DNA of 64,000 bases from CAVSRC01 sp963730325 (GTDB taxonomy: Bacteria > Pseudomonadota > Alphaproteobacteria > Rhizobiales > Kaistiaceae). A program made the translations under genes and the position numbers. The notes beneath the pieces were generated by a model. It had not been told where the DNA came from and did not search any database. It saw nothing but the letters and a program-made list of their open reading frames with translations. Location of the stretch: the NCBI GenBank assembly GCA_963730325.1, contig CAVSRC010000012.1, positions 1 to 64,000 of the forward strand, in the 5' to 3' direction. Below, in pieces: positions 8,782 through 16,699 of this stretch (position 1 is the stretch's first letter; every line of letters begins with the position of its first letter).

Positions 8782-9269
8782 TCGCCTTTCATGGTGGCCG
8801 AAGACACTTGACAGAGCGGAATGAAAATTTCACCGCTACGATATAAGGGTTCAAACATTCCGTCTAGTCGCGAGGACAGCGCGCCTGCCTCCATGGCGCG
8901 CTCGCTGCCGGGAGCGACGACGCCGATGGGAACGCGGCTCACCATGGTGACGTCCTGATAGTAGAGCGGGACGACATCCGTCGATGTGCCTGTGCCGACG
9001 AAGCGCAAGACATCCCGGCGCGTTCGAACGACGCCATCAGCGTCGAGCCGCCGATGCTTTGGTGGATTTGCGGGTCGGCGACGGTCACGTCTCCGGCCAC
9101 CGCCAAGATGAGCCGCCCTTCTGCAACGCGAGGCGCGGGGGCTGCCGCCGGCCGTCGTTCGCACCGGCATCTGCCATTGCCATCCACCGTCGCCGATAGC
9201 GCATACTGGTTGTACTATGGAAGGTCAGCGCGAAACGTCGCCCGATTGGGGTGACACTGGAAGGATCCG
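8782..9269. other. Gap upstream of iolR with a possible decayed minus-strand reading frame
   Basis: There is no convincing gene in this 488-bp stretch. On the minus strand, a frame ending at 8778 encodes protein-like sequence (VLRFVGTGTSTDVV, then PLYYQDVTMVSRVPIGVVAPG), and its TGA overlaps the iolR ATG as ATGA. Further upstream the protein-like signal appears to move to another minus-strand frame (ILAVAGDVTVADPQIHQSIG, within 8939-9187). That would fit a frameshifted remnant of an unidentified gene. I do not recognise the family. Confidence 0.3.
8818..8831. promoter_or_regulatory. Putative IolR autoregulatory site
   Basis: GGAATGAAAATTTC matches GGAA-N6-TTYC, one base from the IolR consensus, 37 bp upstream of the iolR ATG. 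It overlaps an 11-bp palindrome, TGAAAATTTCA (8822-8832). Confidence 0.45.
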
Positions 9270-10154
9270 TTGAAGAGCGACACGGTTTTCAAGAAGGCTT
9301 TTAACGAGCTCCTCGATCTGCTGTCCCGACTGCCCGTTGGAGCGCGCATCGACCCGGAAACAAGACTGGCCGAAAGCGTGGGCGTGTCGCGGACCACGAT
9401 ACGCAAGGCCCTGCGCGAGCTAAGCGACCGGCGCATCATCAGGCGCGAGGAGACGCGGCTCGTGCTTGCGCGCAGACCGGACGAACGTGACCATTTTCCA
9501 ATGGCCGACACGATCGGCGCATCGGCCCGCGTCGAGAGCAAGTTGATGGAGTGGATCTCATGGGAGGGGCGCCAACCGGGCGAATACGTCAACGGTCTGG
9601 AGCTGGCGCGTCAGTTCGGTGTGTCGACCAGCGCCGTGCGCGAATGCCTGAGCCGCTTCGAGCAGTTCGGCCTGGTCGAAAAGCGGCCCAACTCGGGCTG
9701 GATCTTCGGCGGCTTCACGACCGAGTTCGCCCTCGAGCTATTCGAGGTACGCGAGCTGTTCGAGGTTCCCTGCGCCAGGGCTTTCGTCGCATTGCCGCCA
9801 GAGGCGCCAGCGTGGCGTGAACTCAAGGCCCTCGAAACCGAGCACCTTCGTCTGCTGCGCTATATCAACAGGCACTACAAGGATTTCTCGGCGCTCGACG
9901 AGCGCTTCCACCGTCTCATCTACAATGCGTCGCACAATCGCTTCATGGAGGGATTCTACGATCTGATCTCCCTCATCTTCCACTACCACTATCAGTGGCG
10001 GAAGAGCACCGAGCGACAGCGCAACGAGGTCGCCGCGCACGAGCATCTCGACTGCATCGCCGCGCTGTTCAGCCGCGATCCCGACAAGGTGGAAGACGCC
10101 TGTCGCCGCCATCTGACATCGGCGCGACGCACCCTGCTGGCGTCGATCGAGTAG
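9270..10154 (+). CDS. GntR-family regulator with two winged-helix domains and an FCD domain
   Basis: A 294-residue regulator with an unusual layout. Residues ~5-65 form one GntR-type winged helix (ETRLAESVGVSRTTIRKALRELSDRRII). Residues ~85-140 form a second (LELARQFGVSTSAVRECLSRFEQFGLV). The rest is an all-helical FCD ligand domain with LDERFHRLIY and the later EVAAHEHLDCIAAL histidine block. Classical FadR/FCD proteins have one DNA-binding domain and about 220-240 residues. The start is a TTG at 9270 with GGAAGGA 5 bp upstream. It faces the convergent dehydrogenase pair and probably controls it and the transporter at 12.7 kb. Confidence 0.85.
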   Translation: MKSDTVFKKAFNELLDLLSRLPVGARIDPETRLAESVGVSRTTIRKALRELSDRRIIRREETRLVLARRPDERDHFPMADTIGASARVESKLMEWISWEGRQPGEYVNGLELARQFGVSTSAVRECLSRFEQFGLVEKRPNSGWIFGGFTTEFALELFEVRELFEVPCARAFVALPPEAPAWRELKALETEHLRLLRYINRHYKDFSALDERFHRLIYNASHNRFMEGFYDLISLIFHYHYQWRKSTERQRNEVAAHEHLDCIAALFSRDPDKVEDACRRHLTSARRTLLASIE

Positions 10155-10168
10155 CCCTTTTTCGCCGG

Positions 10169-11281
10169 TCAGGCGTAAGCCGCGACCATCGCCTCCAGGC
10201 GTGGCATCCGGAGCGACGGGTCGTCGCTCCGCGCCCAGTCGACGAACGCACCGATGCGTCGCCGCACCTTGACCGCGTGGTTCTGGGCGATGTCGGCGAT
10301 GCGGTGCTCCAGAAACGGGTTGAGGAAGCGCTCGTAGGTCACGGCGACATAGTCCCGCGCCTTGCTCTCCATGCCGCGCGCGGCAAACCCCGGCAGCACC
10401 TCCTCGGCGTAGAGGGCGTCGAGCCGTTCGCGCACGCGCGGGTCGGCGAGGATCTCCTTGACCGTTTCCGTCTCCGCGCGCTGCTCCTTCATCCAGGTCT
10501 CGGCCAGCCAGGTGTGCCCAAGGTTGAGGATATGAAGCTTGAGGCGCTCGATCGGCTCGAGGTCCGCCGTGGCCACGATGGCCGGATGGTCGAAGGGCGC
10601 CCGATCCGCACGGATTGCCCATAGGGCATAGGGTTCGGCCACCGCACCGATCGGCTCGATGGCCGCAGAGACGATTCGGTCGACCAGTGTATCGACGAAG
10701 ACAACCGACTCCCTCAGCCACTCGCGGAAGGCGCCTTTCGTCTTCCAGTCGGCGGCCAGGCTTTCCACATGCTGCCTGAGAGCGGTGCCGTTCTCCGGCA
10801 CCAGCTCGCAGGGCAGGATGGTCAGCGGACGTCCACCGGCCGCGTGCCGGGCGATGAGAAGCTGCACAAGCTTGGCCGGGAAGCTGGCCGCCGCCTCGCC
10901 GGAAGGCGGTGGCGCGGCGCGGTCGGCTGCATCGATGTCGTAACCGCGATCGCCGGTGTTGCTGACCACGAGGTCGGCCCGGTTGGCGAAGTCGTCAGTC
11001 AGGCGGGGCCAATCCGCATGGGCTTCGAGCGCGCTGTCGACGCTCTCGACCTGGATCGTCTCGTCGACGATCTGATCGCCGCGATAGCCCTGAATGCGGA
11101 CCGGAAAACCGCCCGGCCGGCACAATGCCGCAACCCGGCCCGCGCGCGCGCCGCCGGCAGTCGTCTTGACCACGGTGATCGGCCCGATGTCCTGCCCCGC
11201 CGCGCGCGCCTCGTGGACGAACAGGTCCACATGTGCCTGGAGGAAACGGCTGGTTCCGAACTGGATGATCCGCCCGGTCAT
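10169..11281 (-). CDS. Mannitol dehydrogenase family oxidoreductase, UxaB-like (tagaturonate/altronate type)
   Basis: An NAD-dependent polyol/uronate dehydrogenase of 370 residues. The N-terminus IIQFGTSRFLQAHVDLFVHEA is the UxaB/MtlD nucleotide-binding signature. The catalytic block KLHILNLGHTWLAE (about residues 244-257) supplies the family Lys, Asn and His. UxaB enzymes interconvert D-tagaturonate and D-altronate. Its ATG overlaps the stop of the zinc dehydrogenase by 4 bp (ATGA), so the two are co-translated. Together they could oxidise an aldonate such as L-galactonate and reduce the keto-acid, as in the LgoD/UxaB route. No altronate dehydratase is in view, so the substrate is inferred. 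Confidence 0.8.
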   Translation of the reverse strand: MTGRIIQFGTSRFLQAHVDLFVHEARAAGQDIGPITVVKTTAGGARAGRVAALCRPGGFPVRIQGYRGDQIVDETIQVESVDSALEAHADWPRLTDDFANRADLVVSNTGDRGYDIDAADRAAPPPSGEAAASFPAKLVQLLIARHAAGGRPLTILPCELVPENGTALRQHVESLAADWKTKGAFREWLRESVVFVDTLVDRIVSAAIEPIGAVAEPYALWAIRADRAPFDHPAIVATADLEPIERLKLHILNLGHTWLAETWMKEQRAETETVKEILADPRVRERLDALYAEEVLPGFAARGMESKARDYVAVTYERFLNPFLEHRIADIAQNHAVKVRRRIGAFVDWARSDDPSLRMPRLEAMVAAYA

Positions 11282-12297
11282 GAGGATACGTCGATCAGCG
11301 CCTTGATGAGGCCGTGCTTGTCGGTCGCCCAGCGGGCGAGGTCGCTGGTGGCGCCGGCCAGCGTGGTGCGATGGGTGATCAGCTTCGAGATCGGCACCTT
11401 GCCGGCCGCGATCGCCGCGATGACCGTCTCGAAATCGCTCTTGAGCGCGTTGCGGCTCGCCACAAGCGTGGTCTCGCGCGCGTGGAACACCGGGTCGGGG
11501 AAGGTGATGTTGTCGCGCACCACGCTGAGCAGGACATAGGTGCCGGCATGGGCGACGTAGCCGAAGCCGGCCGCCATCGAGGTGCCGTTGCCGGTGGCAT
11601 CGATGACCGTATCGAAGCCATCGCCCTTGGTGAGGTCGGTCACCGCCTCGCCGGCCTGACCATCGGCGACAATGGCCGAGTCGGCGCCGATCAGCCGTTG
11701 CAACTCCGTCAGCCGTTCAGCGTCGACATCCATGAGCGTGACGGCCGATCCGGCGATCTGGGCGAAAATCGCCGCGCCGATGCCGATCGGCCCCGCGCCG
11801 ACGACCAGCGTGCGGCCGGAGGTCGCCGACGCGCCGGCGCGGCCCACCCCATGCGCGCCGATGGAGAGAAACTCCACGGTCGCCGCCTGCTCGGGCGTCA
11901 GGCCGTCGGCCGGATAGAGGTTCGTCTCCGGCACGCTGATGAACCTGGTCATGCCACCATCGCGATGCACGCCAAGCACCGCGATGTTCATGCAGCAGTT
12001 CGGCCGTCCCTTGCGGCAGGCGTGGCAGGTTCCGCAGGCGATGTAGGGATTGACGACGACCAGATCGTCCTTGCGGAAGCGACTGCCGGGCGCGGCCTCG
12101 ACCACCTCGGCTGCCAGCTCATGCCCCATGACGCGCGGATATTGCAGATAGGGATGGCTGCCCTCGTAGATGTGATAGTCGGTCCCGCAGATCCCGACCC
12201 AACGAATCCTGACGAGGACCTCTCCGTCGGCGCGTTGCGGTTCGGGCCGCTCCTCGACAGCCAGTTCTCCGGGGTTATGACAGACGAGCGCTTCCAT
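11278..12297 (-). CDS. Zinc-binding alcohol dehydrogenase (L-galactonate/L-idonate dehydrogenase-like)
   Basis: A 339-residue medium-chain dehydrogenase. Catalytic zinc ligands are in VGICGTDYHIYEG (Cys near 37) and VMGHELAAEVVE (His-Glu near 58). Structural zinc cysteines are in CGTCHACRKGRPNC (about 88-101). The Rossmann motif is VVGAGPIGIGAA (about 165-176). Relatives act on L-galactonate, L-idonate or threonine. It is translationally coupled to the UxaB-like gene and divergent from the sugar transporter at 12.7 kb, with a 419-bp regulatory gap between them. Confidence 0.85.
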   Translation of the reverse strand: MEALVCHNPGELAVEERPEPQRADGEVLVRIRWVGICGTDYHIYEGSHPYLQYPRVMGHELAAEVVEAAPGSRFRKDDLVVVNPYIACGTCHACRKGRPNCCMNIAVLGVHRDGGMTRFISVPETNLYPADGLTPEQAATVEFLSIGAHGVGRAGASATSGRTLVVGAGPIGIGAAIFAQIAGSAVTLMDVDAERLTELQRLIGADSAIVADGQAGEAVTDLTKGDGFDTVIDATGNGTSMAAGFGYVAHAGTYVLLSVVRDNITFPDPVFHARETTLVASRNALKSDFETVIAAIAAGKVPISKLITHRTTLAGATSDLARWATDKHGLIKALIDVSS

Positions 12298-12420
12298 ATT
12301 GTCTTCTTCCTTCGCATGCCGGCCAGCATGATTTTCAGCGCCAAAACCCGTAGCGTCGCAACATGCGCGTCACAGTGGTCGCGATGATCGAAATGAGAGC
12401 GATGGCCCGATCGTTACCCA

Positions 12421-12507
12421 CAAAAAACACATCCGGGTCATAACCGTCGTCAAGATGTTTTTTGTATGCCAAGAAAACGCAGTCATGTGTCGATAAAAAA
12501 CATTTTG
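12421..12507. promoter_or_regulatory. Repeated AAAAAACAT motif in the divergent promoter gap (12298-12716)
   Basis: Within the 419-bp gap between the dehydrogenase pair and the transporter operon, an A-rich motif occurs three times: CAAAAAACACATC (12421-12433), its inverted form GATGTTTTTTG (12454-12464) and ATAAAAAACAT (12493-12503). The first two form an imperfect inverted repeat. The cluster stands out in GC-rich surroundings and could be the operator of the GntR regulator at 9.3 kb. I see no gene in the rest of the gap. Confidence 0.4.
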
Positions 12508-12716
12508 ACAAAACGATGCCACTCCGCGCTTTATTTCCGATTGAGGGGGTCCGATGGACGCTCGCACAGCGATCTGTTGGCCGCGCGTCGATGGAGAGAC
12601 GTCGGCGGCTCGCAGACGAGGGGGCGGATTATCTGCAGTGCAAGCCAGCAGGGCTTGCGATATGACTATGATGGTGCCTTGATCAAGGCCAGTGCGTTGC
12701 TAAAGGGAGGAAGCAC

Positions 12717-13706
12717 ATGTTTGCATCGAAAATCAGCCGTCGGAAACTCGGTCTGCTGACCGCGGCCGCGGTGGTTTCCATCGGTTTCGCCGCGCCGACG
12801 TTTGCGGCTGACGTGACTATTCCGATCATCGTGAAGGACACGACGTCGTTCTATTGGCAGATCGTGCTTGCGGGTGCTTGCCAGGCGGGCAAGGACATGA
12901 GCGTCGACGTTCCGCAGCTCGGTGCTCAGTCCGAATCCGATATCAATGGCCAGATCTCGATCCTCGAGAACGCGGTTGCCGGCAAGCCGGCCGCCGTCGT
13001 CATCTCGCCGACCGAGTTCAAGGCGCTCGGCGCGCCGATCGACGAGGCGGCGAAGACGGTGCCGATCATCGGCATCAACTCGGCGGCCAACTCGCAGGCT
13101 TTCTCGTCGTTCCTGACCACCGACAACGTGCAGGGCGGAAGGGTCGCGGCGGACGGTCTGGCCCAGGCCATCAAGGAGAAGACCGGCAAGATCGCCGGCA
13201 ACGTGGCGTTGATCACCTCGCTTCCGGGCGTCGGCTCGCTCGACCAGCGCGCCAAGGGCTTCAAGGAAGAGCTGGCGGCAAAGTATCCCGACCTCAAGCT
13301 GATTGCTGACAAGACCGCCGACGGCATGGCCACCACCGGCCTCAACATCATGACCGACCTGCTCACCGCGAACCCGGATCTGGTCGGCGTGTTCGCTTCG
13401 AACCTGATCATGGCCCAGGGTGCCGGTCAGGCGATTGCCGAGAACAAGGTCGCCGACAAGGTCGCGCTGGTCGGCTTCGACAGCGACGACAAGACTCTTG
13501 GATACCTCGAGGATGGCACCATCTACGCCCTCGTCGTCCAGGACCCCTATCGCATGGGCTATGACGGCATCAAGACTGCGCTGGCCGTCTCCAAGGGCGA
13601 GAAGGTGGACAAGTTCGTCGACACCGGTGCCAACCTTGTGACCAAGGCAAACTCGACCGATCCCAAGATCGCGGCACTCATCCATCCCAAGCTGGACTGC
13701 AAGTAA
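12717..13706 (+). CDS. Sugar ABC transporter substrate-binding protein (CUT2, RbsB-like)
   Basis: A 329-residue periplasmic binding protein (Peripla_BP_4). The signal peptide has SRRKLGLLTAAAVVSIGF and an APTFA cleavage site; the RR pair resembles a Tat motif, but Sec export is equally possible. Mature blocks include SFYWQIVLAGACQAGKDM, an ILENAVAGKPAAVVISPTEF ligand segment and VALVGFDSDD. GGGAGGA lies 6-12 bp upstream of the ATG. It is first in an operon with an ATPase and a permease, and a strong hairpin follows the stop. It is divergent from the hexonate-type dehydrogenases; ligand unknown. Confidence 0.92.
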   Translation: MFASKISRRKLGLLTAAAVVSIGFAAPTFAADVTIPIIVKDTTSFYWQIVLAGACQAGKDMSVDVPQLGAQSESDINGQISILENAVAGKPAAVVISPTEFKALGAPIDEAAKTVPIIGINSAANSQAFSSFLTTDNVQGGRVAADGLAQAIKEKTGKIAGNVALITSLPGVGSLDQRAKGFKEELAAKYPDLKLIADKTADGMATTGLNIMTDLLTANPDLVGVFASNLIMAQGAGQAIAENKVADKVALVGFDSDDKTLGYLEDGTIYALVVQDPYRMGYDGIKTALAVSKGEKVDKFVDTGANLVTKANSTDPKIAALIHPKLDCK

Positions 13707-13715
13707 GGTCCAAAC

Positions 13716-13756
13716 GTGTGGCCGCGCCCTGTCGCTTTGACAGGGTGCGGCCGCAC
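13716..13756 (+). terminator. Large hairpin between binding-protein and ATPase genes
   Basis: An 18-bp stem with two G-U type mismatches closes a 5-base loop (GCTTT): the left arm starts GTGTGGCCGC and the right arm ends GCGGCCGCAC. There is no U tract. It starts 10 bp after the binding-protein stop. Such hairpins commonly protect the binding-protein mRNA or cause partial termination, giving more binding protein than ATPase. Confidence 0.7.
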
Positions 13757-13801
13757 CACTACCGTTGACCCCTACAGGGACGGGGGGTAGCTACCCAAGC
13801 C

Positions 13802-15328
13802 ATGACTGCCATTGCTTCAGCCGAGACGGGCGACGCCGGCCGGGTTGACGACAAGCCGATACTCGAGCTGCGCGATCTCAAGAAGGACTACGGCTCGGTT
13901 CACGCCCTCAGGCCGGCGACGCTGGCCTTCAGACGCGGCGAAATTCACGCCATCGTCGGTGAGAACGGCGCCGGCAAATCCACCTTGATCAAGCTTCTGA
14001 CCGGTGTGATCCGTCGATCCGGCGGTGAGATTCTGTGGGAAGGCAAGCAGGTCGCGCTGGCGAATCCGCAGGAGGCGATTGACCATGGGATCGACGCCGT
14101 CCACCAGGAAATGCTGCTTTGCCGTCACCTGACGGTCGCCGCCAACATGTTCCTCGGCGAGGAGAAGACCCGCTACGGGCTGATGCGCAAGAAAGACATG
14201 ACGCGCGAGGCCCAGCGCATCATGGAAGACATCGGCTTTCACCTGCCGGCGGGGGCGGTTCTCGGCACCTTGACCATCGGCCAGCAGCAACTGGTCGCCA
14301 CCGCGCGCGCCTCCTTGCGCGGCACCAAGTTCCTGATCTTCGATGAACCAACCGCCTATCTGACGCGCCAGGAGGCGGCGCAGCTGTTCGCGATGATCCG
14401 CCGTCTGCGCACCGCTGGCGTGACCGTCATCTACATCTCCCACCGGCTCGAGGAAGTGTTCGAGATCGCGGATCGGGTTTCGGTGCTGCGCGACGGTGCA
14501 CTGGTCGGCACCCGCGACATCAAGGAGACGAACGAGAACGAGTTGGTCACCCTGATGATCAACCGGACGATCGAGCAGATCTACCACAAGGAGAAGTTCG
14601 ATTTCGGCGAGACCCTCCTTGAGACGCGCAACCTGAGCGGCCCCGGATTCAACGACGTATCGATCAGCGTGCGGCGCGGGGAGATCGTCGGTCTCTACGG
14701 TCTCATCGGCGCCGGGCGCAGCGAATTCGCCCTCAGCGTGTTCGGGCGCAATCCGCACACTTCGGGTGAGATCCTGTGGAAGGGCAAGCGAACCAACATC
14801 AGCAGCGAACGACAGGCGATCAATCTCGGCATCGCGCTGTTGCCCGAGAGCCGACGGGATCAGGGGCTGAGCCTCAACATGCCCGTCGGCTTCAATATCA
14901 ATCTGCCGATCTACGACCGGATCACGCACGGCGTCACGATTTCGATGCGTGAGGAAGCCGAGCGCGCCGATCGCCAGATTGACGACCTGTCGATCAAGAC
15001 GCCAAGCCGGCGCAGCCTCGCCTCCTCGATGTCGGGAGGCAACCAACAGAAGATCGTCATCGGCAAGTGGCTCAACTGCGGCGCCGAGCTGTTCCTCTTC
15101 GACGAACCGACGGTCGGTGTCGATGTCGGAACCAAGGCTGAGATTTATCGACTGATGGCCGAGCTTCTGAAGAACGGGGCCGGGATCTTGATGATTTCGT
15201 CCTATCTGCCGGAAGTCTACGAACTGGCTGACACGCTGCACGTGTTCAGGGCTTCGCACCTGGTCGGAAGCAATTCGCACCGCAGTGCAAGCCACGAGGA
15301 AGTCCTGGCAGAGGCCATCGGCGTATAG
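13802..15328 (+). CDS. Sugar ABC transporter ATP-binding protein (CUT2, two ATPase domains)
   Basis: A 508-residue RbsA-like protein with two nucleotide-binding domains. Domain 1 has Walker A GENGAGKSTL (about 53-62), signature LTIGQQQLVATARA and Walker B FLIFDEPTAYL. Domain 2 has a degenerate Walker A GLIGAGRSEF (near 305), signature MSGGNQQKIVIGKW and Walker B LFLFDEPTVGV. The degenerate second Walker A is normal in this family. It energises the permease at 15339 and follows the binding-protein gene after a 95-bp gap holding the hairpin. Confidence 0.95.
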   Translation: MTAIASAETGDAGRVDDKPILELRDLKKDYGSVHALRPATLAFRRGEIHAIVGENGAGKSTLIKLLTGVIRRSGGEILWEGKQVALANPQEAIDHGIDAVHQEMLLCRHLTVAANMFLGEEKTRYGLMRKKDMTREAQRIMEDIGFHLPAGAVLGTLTIGQQQLVATARASLRGTKFLIFDEPTAYLTRQEAAQLFAMIRRLRTAGVTVIYISHRLEEVFEIADRVSVLRDGALVGTRDIKETNENELVTLMINRTIEQIYHKEKFDFGETLLETRNLSGPGFNDVSISVRRGEIVGLYGLIGAGRSEFALSVFGRNPHTSGEILWKGKRTNISSERQAINLGIALLPESRRDQGLSLNMPVGFNINLPIYDRITHGVTISMREEAERADRQIDDLSIKTPSRRSLASSMSGGNQQKIVIGKWLNCGAELFLFDEPTVGVDVGTKAEIYRLMAELLKNGAGILMISSYLPEVYELADTLHVFRASHLVGSNSHRSASHEEVLAEAIGV

Positions 15329-15338
15329 GGAGAAAGCA

Positions 15339-16313
15339 ATGACGACGGACGTCGAAGCGGCCACTGACACCGAACCGAAACGCCGGGACTACAGCTTCCT
15401 GTTTGCGCTGTCGCTGCTCGGCATTCTGCTGGTGTTGTGGGTGATGCTGGCCTTCGCCACGCGCACGTTCATGACGCCGCTCAACCTCACCAACCTGCTG
15501 CGCCAGGGATCGATGATCGCGATTCTCGCGATCGGCGAGACGTTCGTGATCATCACCGCGGGCATCGACCTCAGCGTCGGTGCCATCGCCGGTTTCGGCA
15601 CCGTTGTGGTTGCGATGCTCCTCGAGGCCGGCTTGCCGATATGGCTGTCCGTCCTGTTGACGCTGTTCTCCGGCCTCTTGATCGGAATGTTTCACGCGTT
15701 CGGCGTCACCAGAATGCGGGTGCCGCCGTTCATCATGACGCTGGCCACGCTGACCTCGCTGCGCGGCATTGGCCTGCTGATGACGCACGGTGCGCCGGTC
15801 AACATCACCAACAAGACCTTCACCAGCTTCTCGACGCAGGATTTTCTGGGCATTCCGACCCTTTTCTGGATGGTGATTCTGGTCGGAGTGCCGGCCTACA
15901 TCTTCCTGTCGCACACGCGCTGGGGCCGCTACATCTTCGCCGTTGGCTCCAATCCCGAGTCCGCCCGGCTCTCCGGCGTGCGCATCAATCTCACCCTCTA
16001 TATGGCCTATTCGGTCTCGGCCGTGCTGGCCGCCTTCGTCGGCATTCTGCTGGCCATGCGTATCGGCATCGGCAATGCCATGCAGGCAGACGCCTGGGAA
16101 CTGCAGGCGATCGCGTCGAGCGTCATCGGCGGCACCTCGCTCTTCGGCGCCGTCGGCTCCGTGCACGGGCCGCTGATCGGCGCCTTCATCCTGGCGACGA
16201 TCAACAACGGCGCCAACCTGATGAACGTCAACTCGTTCTGGCAGCGCGTCGTGACCGGTCTGCTGATCATTGTCATCGTTTATTTCGACGGATTGCGACG
16301 CAAGAAGATCTAG
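15339..16313 (+). CDS. Sugar ABC transporter permease (CUT2, RbsC-like)
   Basis: A 324-residue integral membrane protein of BPD_transp_2 type with 8-10 predicted hydrophobic segments. Family blocks are FVIITAGIDLSVGAIAGFGTVV, the cytoplasmic coupling stretch YIFAVGSNPESARLSGV, and VIGGTSLFGAVGSVHGPLIGAF. The start was chosen at 15339 (MTTDVEAA), 11 bp after the ATPase stop and behind AGGGAGA; the frame is open further upstream inside the ATPase gene. It completes the three-gene transporter. Confidence 0.93.
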   Translation: MTTDVEAATDTEPKRRDYSFLFALSLLGILLVLWVMLAFATRTFMTPLNLTNLLRQGSMIAILAIGETFVIITAGIDLSVGAIAGFGTVVVAMLLEAGLPIWLSVLLTLFSGLLIGMFHAFGVTRMRVPPFIMTLATLTSLRGIGLLMTHGAPVNITNKTFTSFSTQDFLGIPTLFWMVILVGVPAYIFLSHTRWGRYIFAVGSNPESARLSGVRINLTLYMAYSVSAVLAAFVGILLAMRIGIGNAMQADAWELQAIASSVIGGTSLFGAVGSVHGPLIGAFILATINNGANLMNVNSFWQRVVTGLLIIVIVYFDGLRRKKI

Positions 16314-16601
16314 AGACCCGAGGCGATCCTGCTGGCGCCGTCGGTTACTGCGCGCTGACGGCCACAGTCAGGTTTCGGCGGTACCTTTGCTTGGCCGCCT
16401 CGGCGAGGTCCATGGGAAGGCAGACCTGGCCGCAACGTCCCGGTCGCTTGCTCAGCCGTCGTCTGCTGCCAGGGTCAGTCTTACCTGCGCGACCAGATGC
16501 GCCGGGGCGGTCGGCCGCGGAAGAGCGTCAATGAACGGCGACTATCGGTAGTTCCTGCTTTAGCGAAAGATATGAGCGGGGATCGTGGCCCGATTTGAGG
16601 A

Positions 16602-16673
16602 TTACAGGTTTTCGCGCCGAGTGGTTTATAGGTTTTCGTGGTGTATCACTTATAGGTAATCATGTCGAGAAAT
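16602..16673. repeat. Three direct repeats with 24-bp period upstream of fic
   Basis: TTACAGG (16602), TTATAGG (16626) and TTATAGG (16650) recur exactly every 24 bp. The first two continue identically as TTTTCG; the third diverges. They lie at the point where similarity of the downstream fic frame to Fic proteins begins, so they could be an operator array or the edge of an insertion or deletion. Confidence 0.6.
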
Positions 16674-16699
16674 GCGGCTTGCCATGCCGCGCGCGCAGG

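Noticed and set aside
13817..16166. Long minus-strand frames opposite the transporter ATPase and permease
   Set aside because: His/Gln/Asp-rich antisense translation of clear ABC genes; shadow frames.
16314..16594. Possible small genes between the permease and the fic repeats
   Set aside because: Only Arg/Pro-rich short frames without ribosome sites or homology; I see nothing in this 281-bp stretch.
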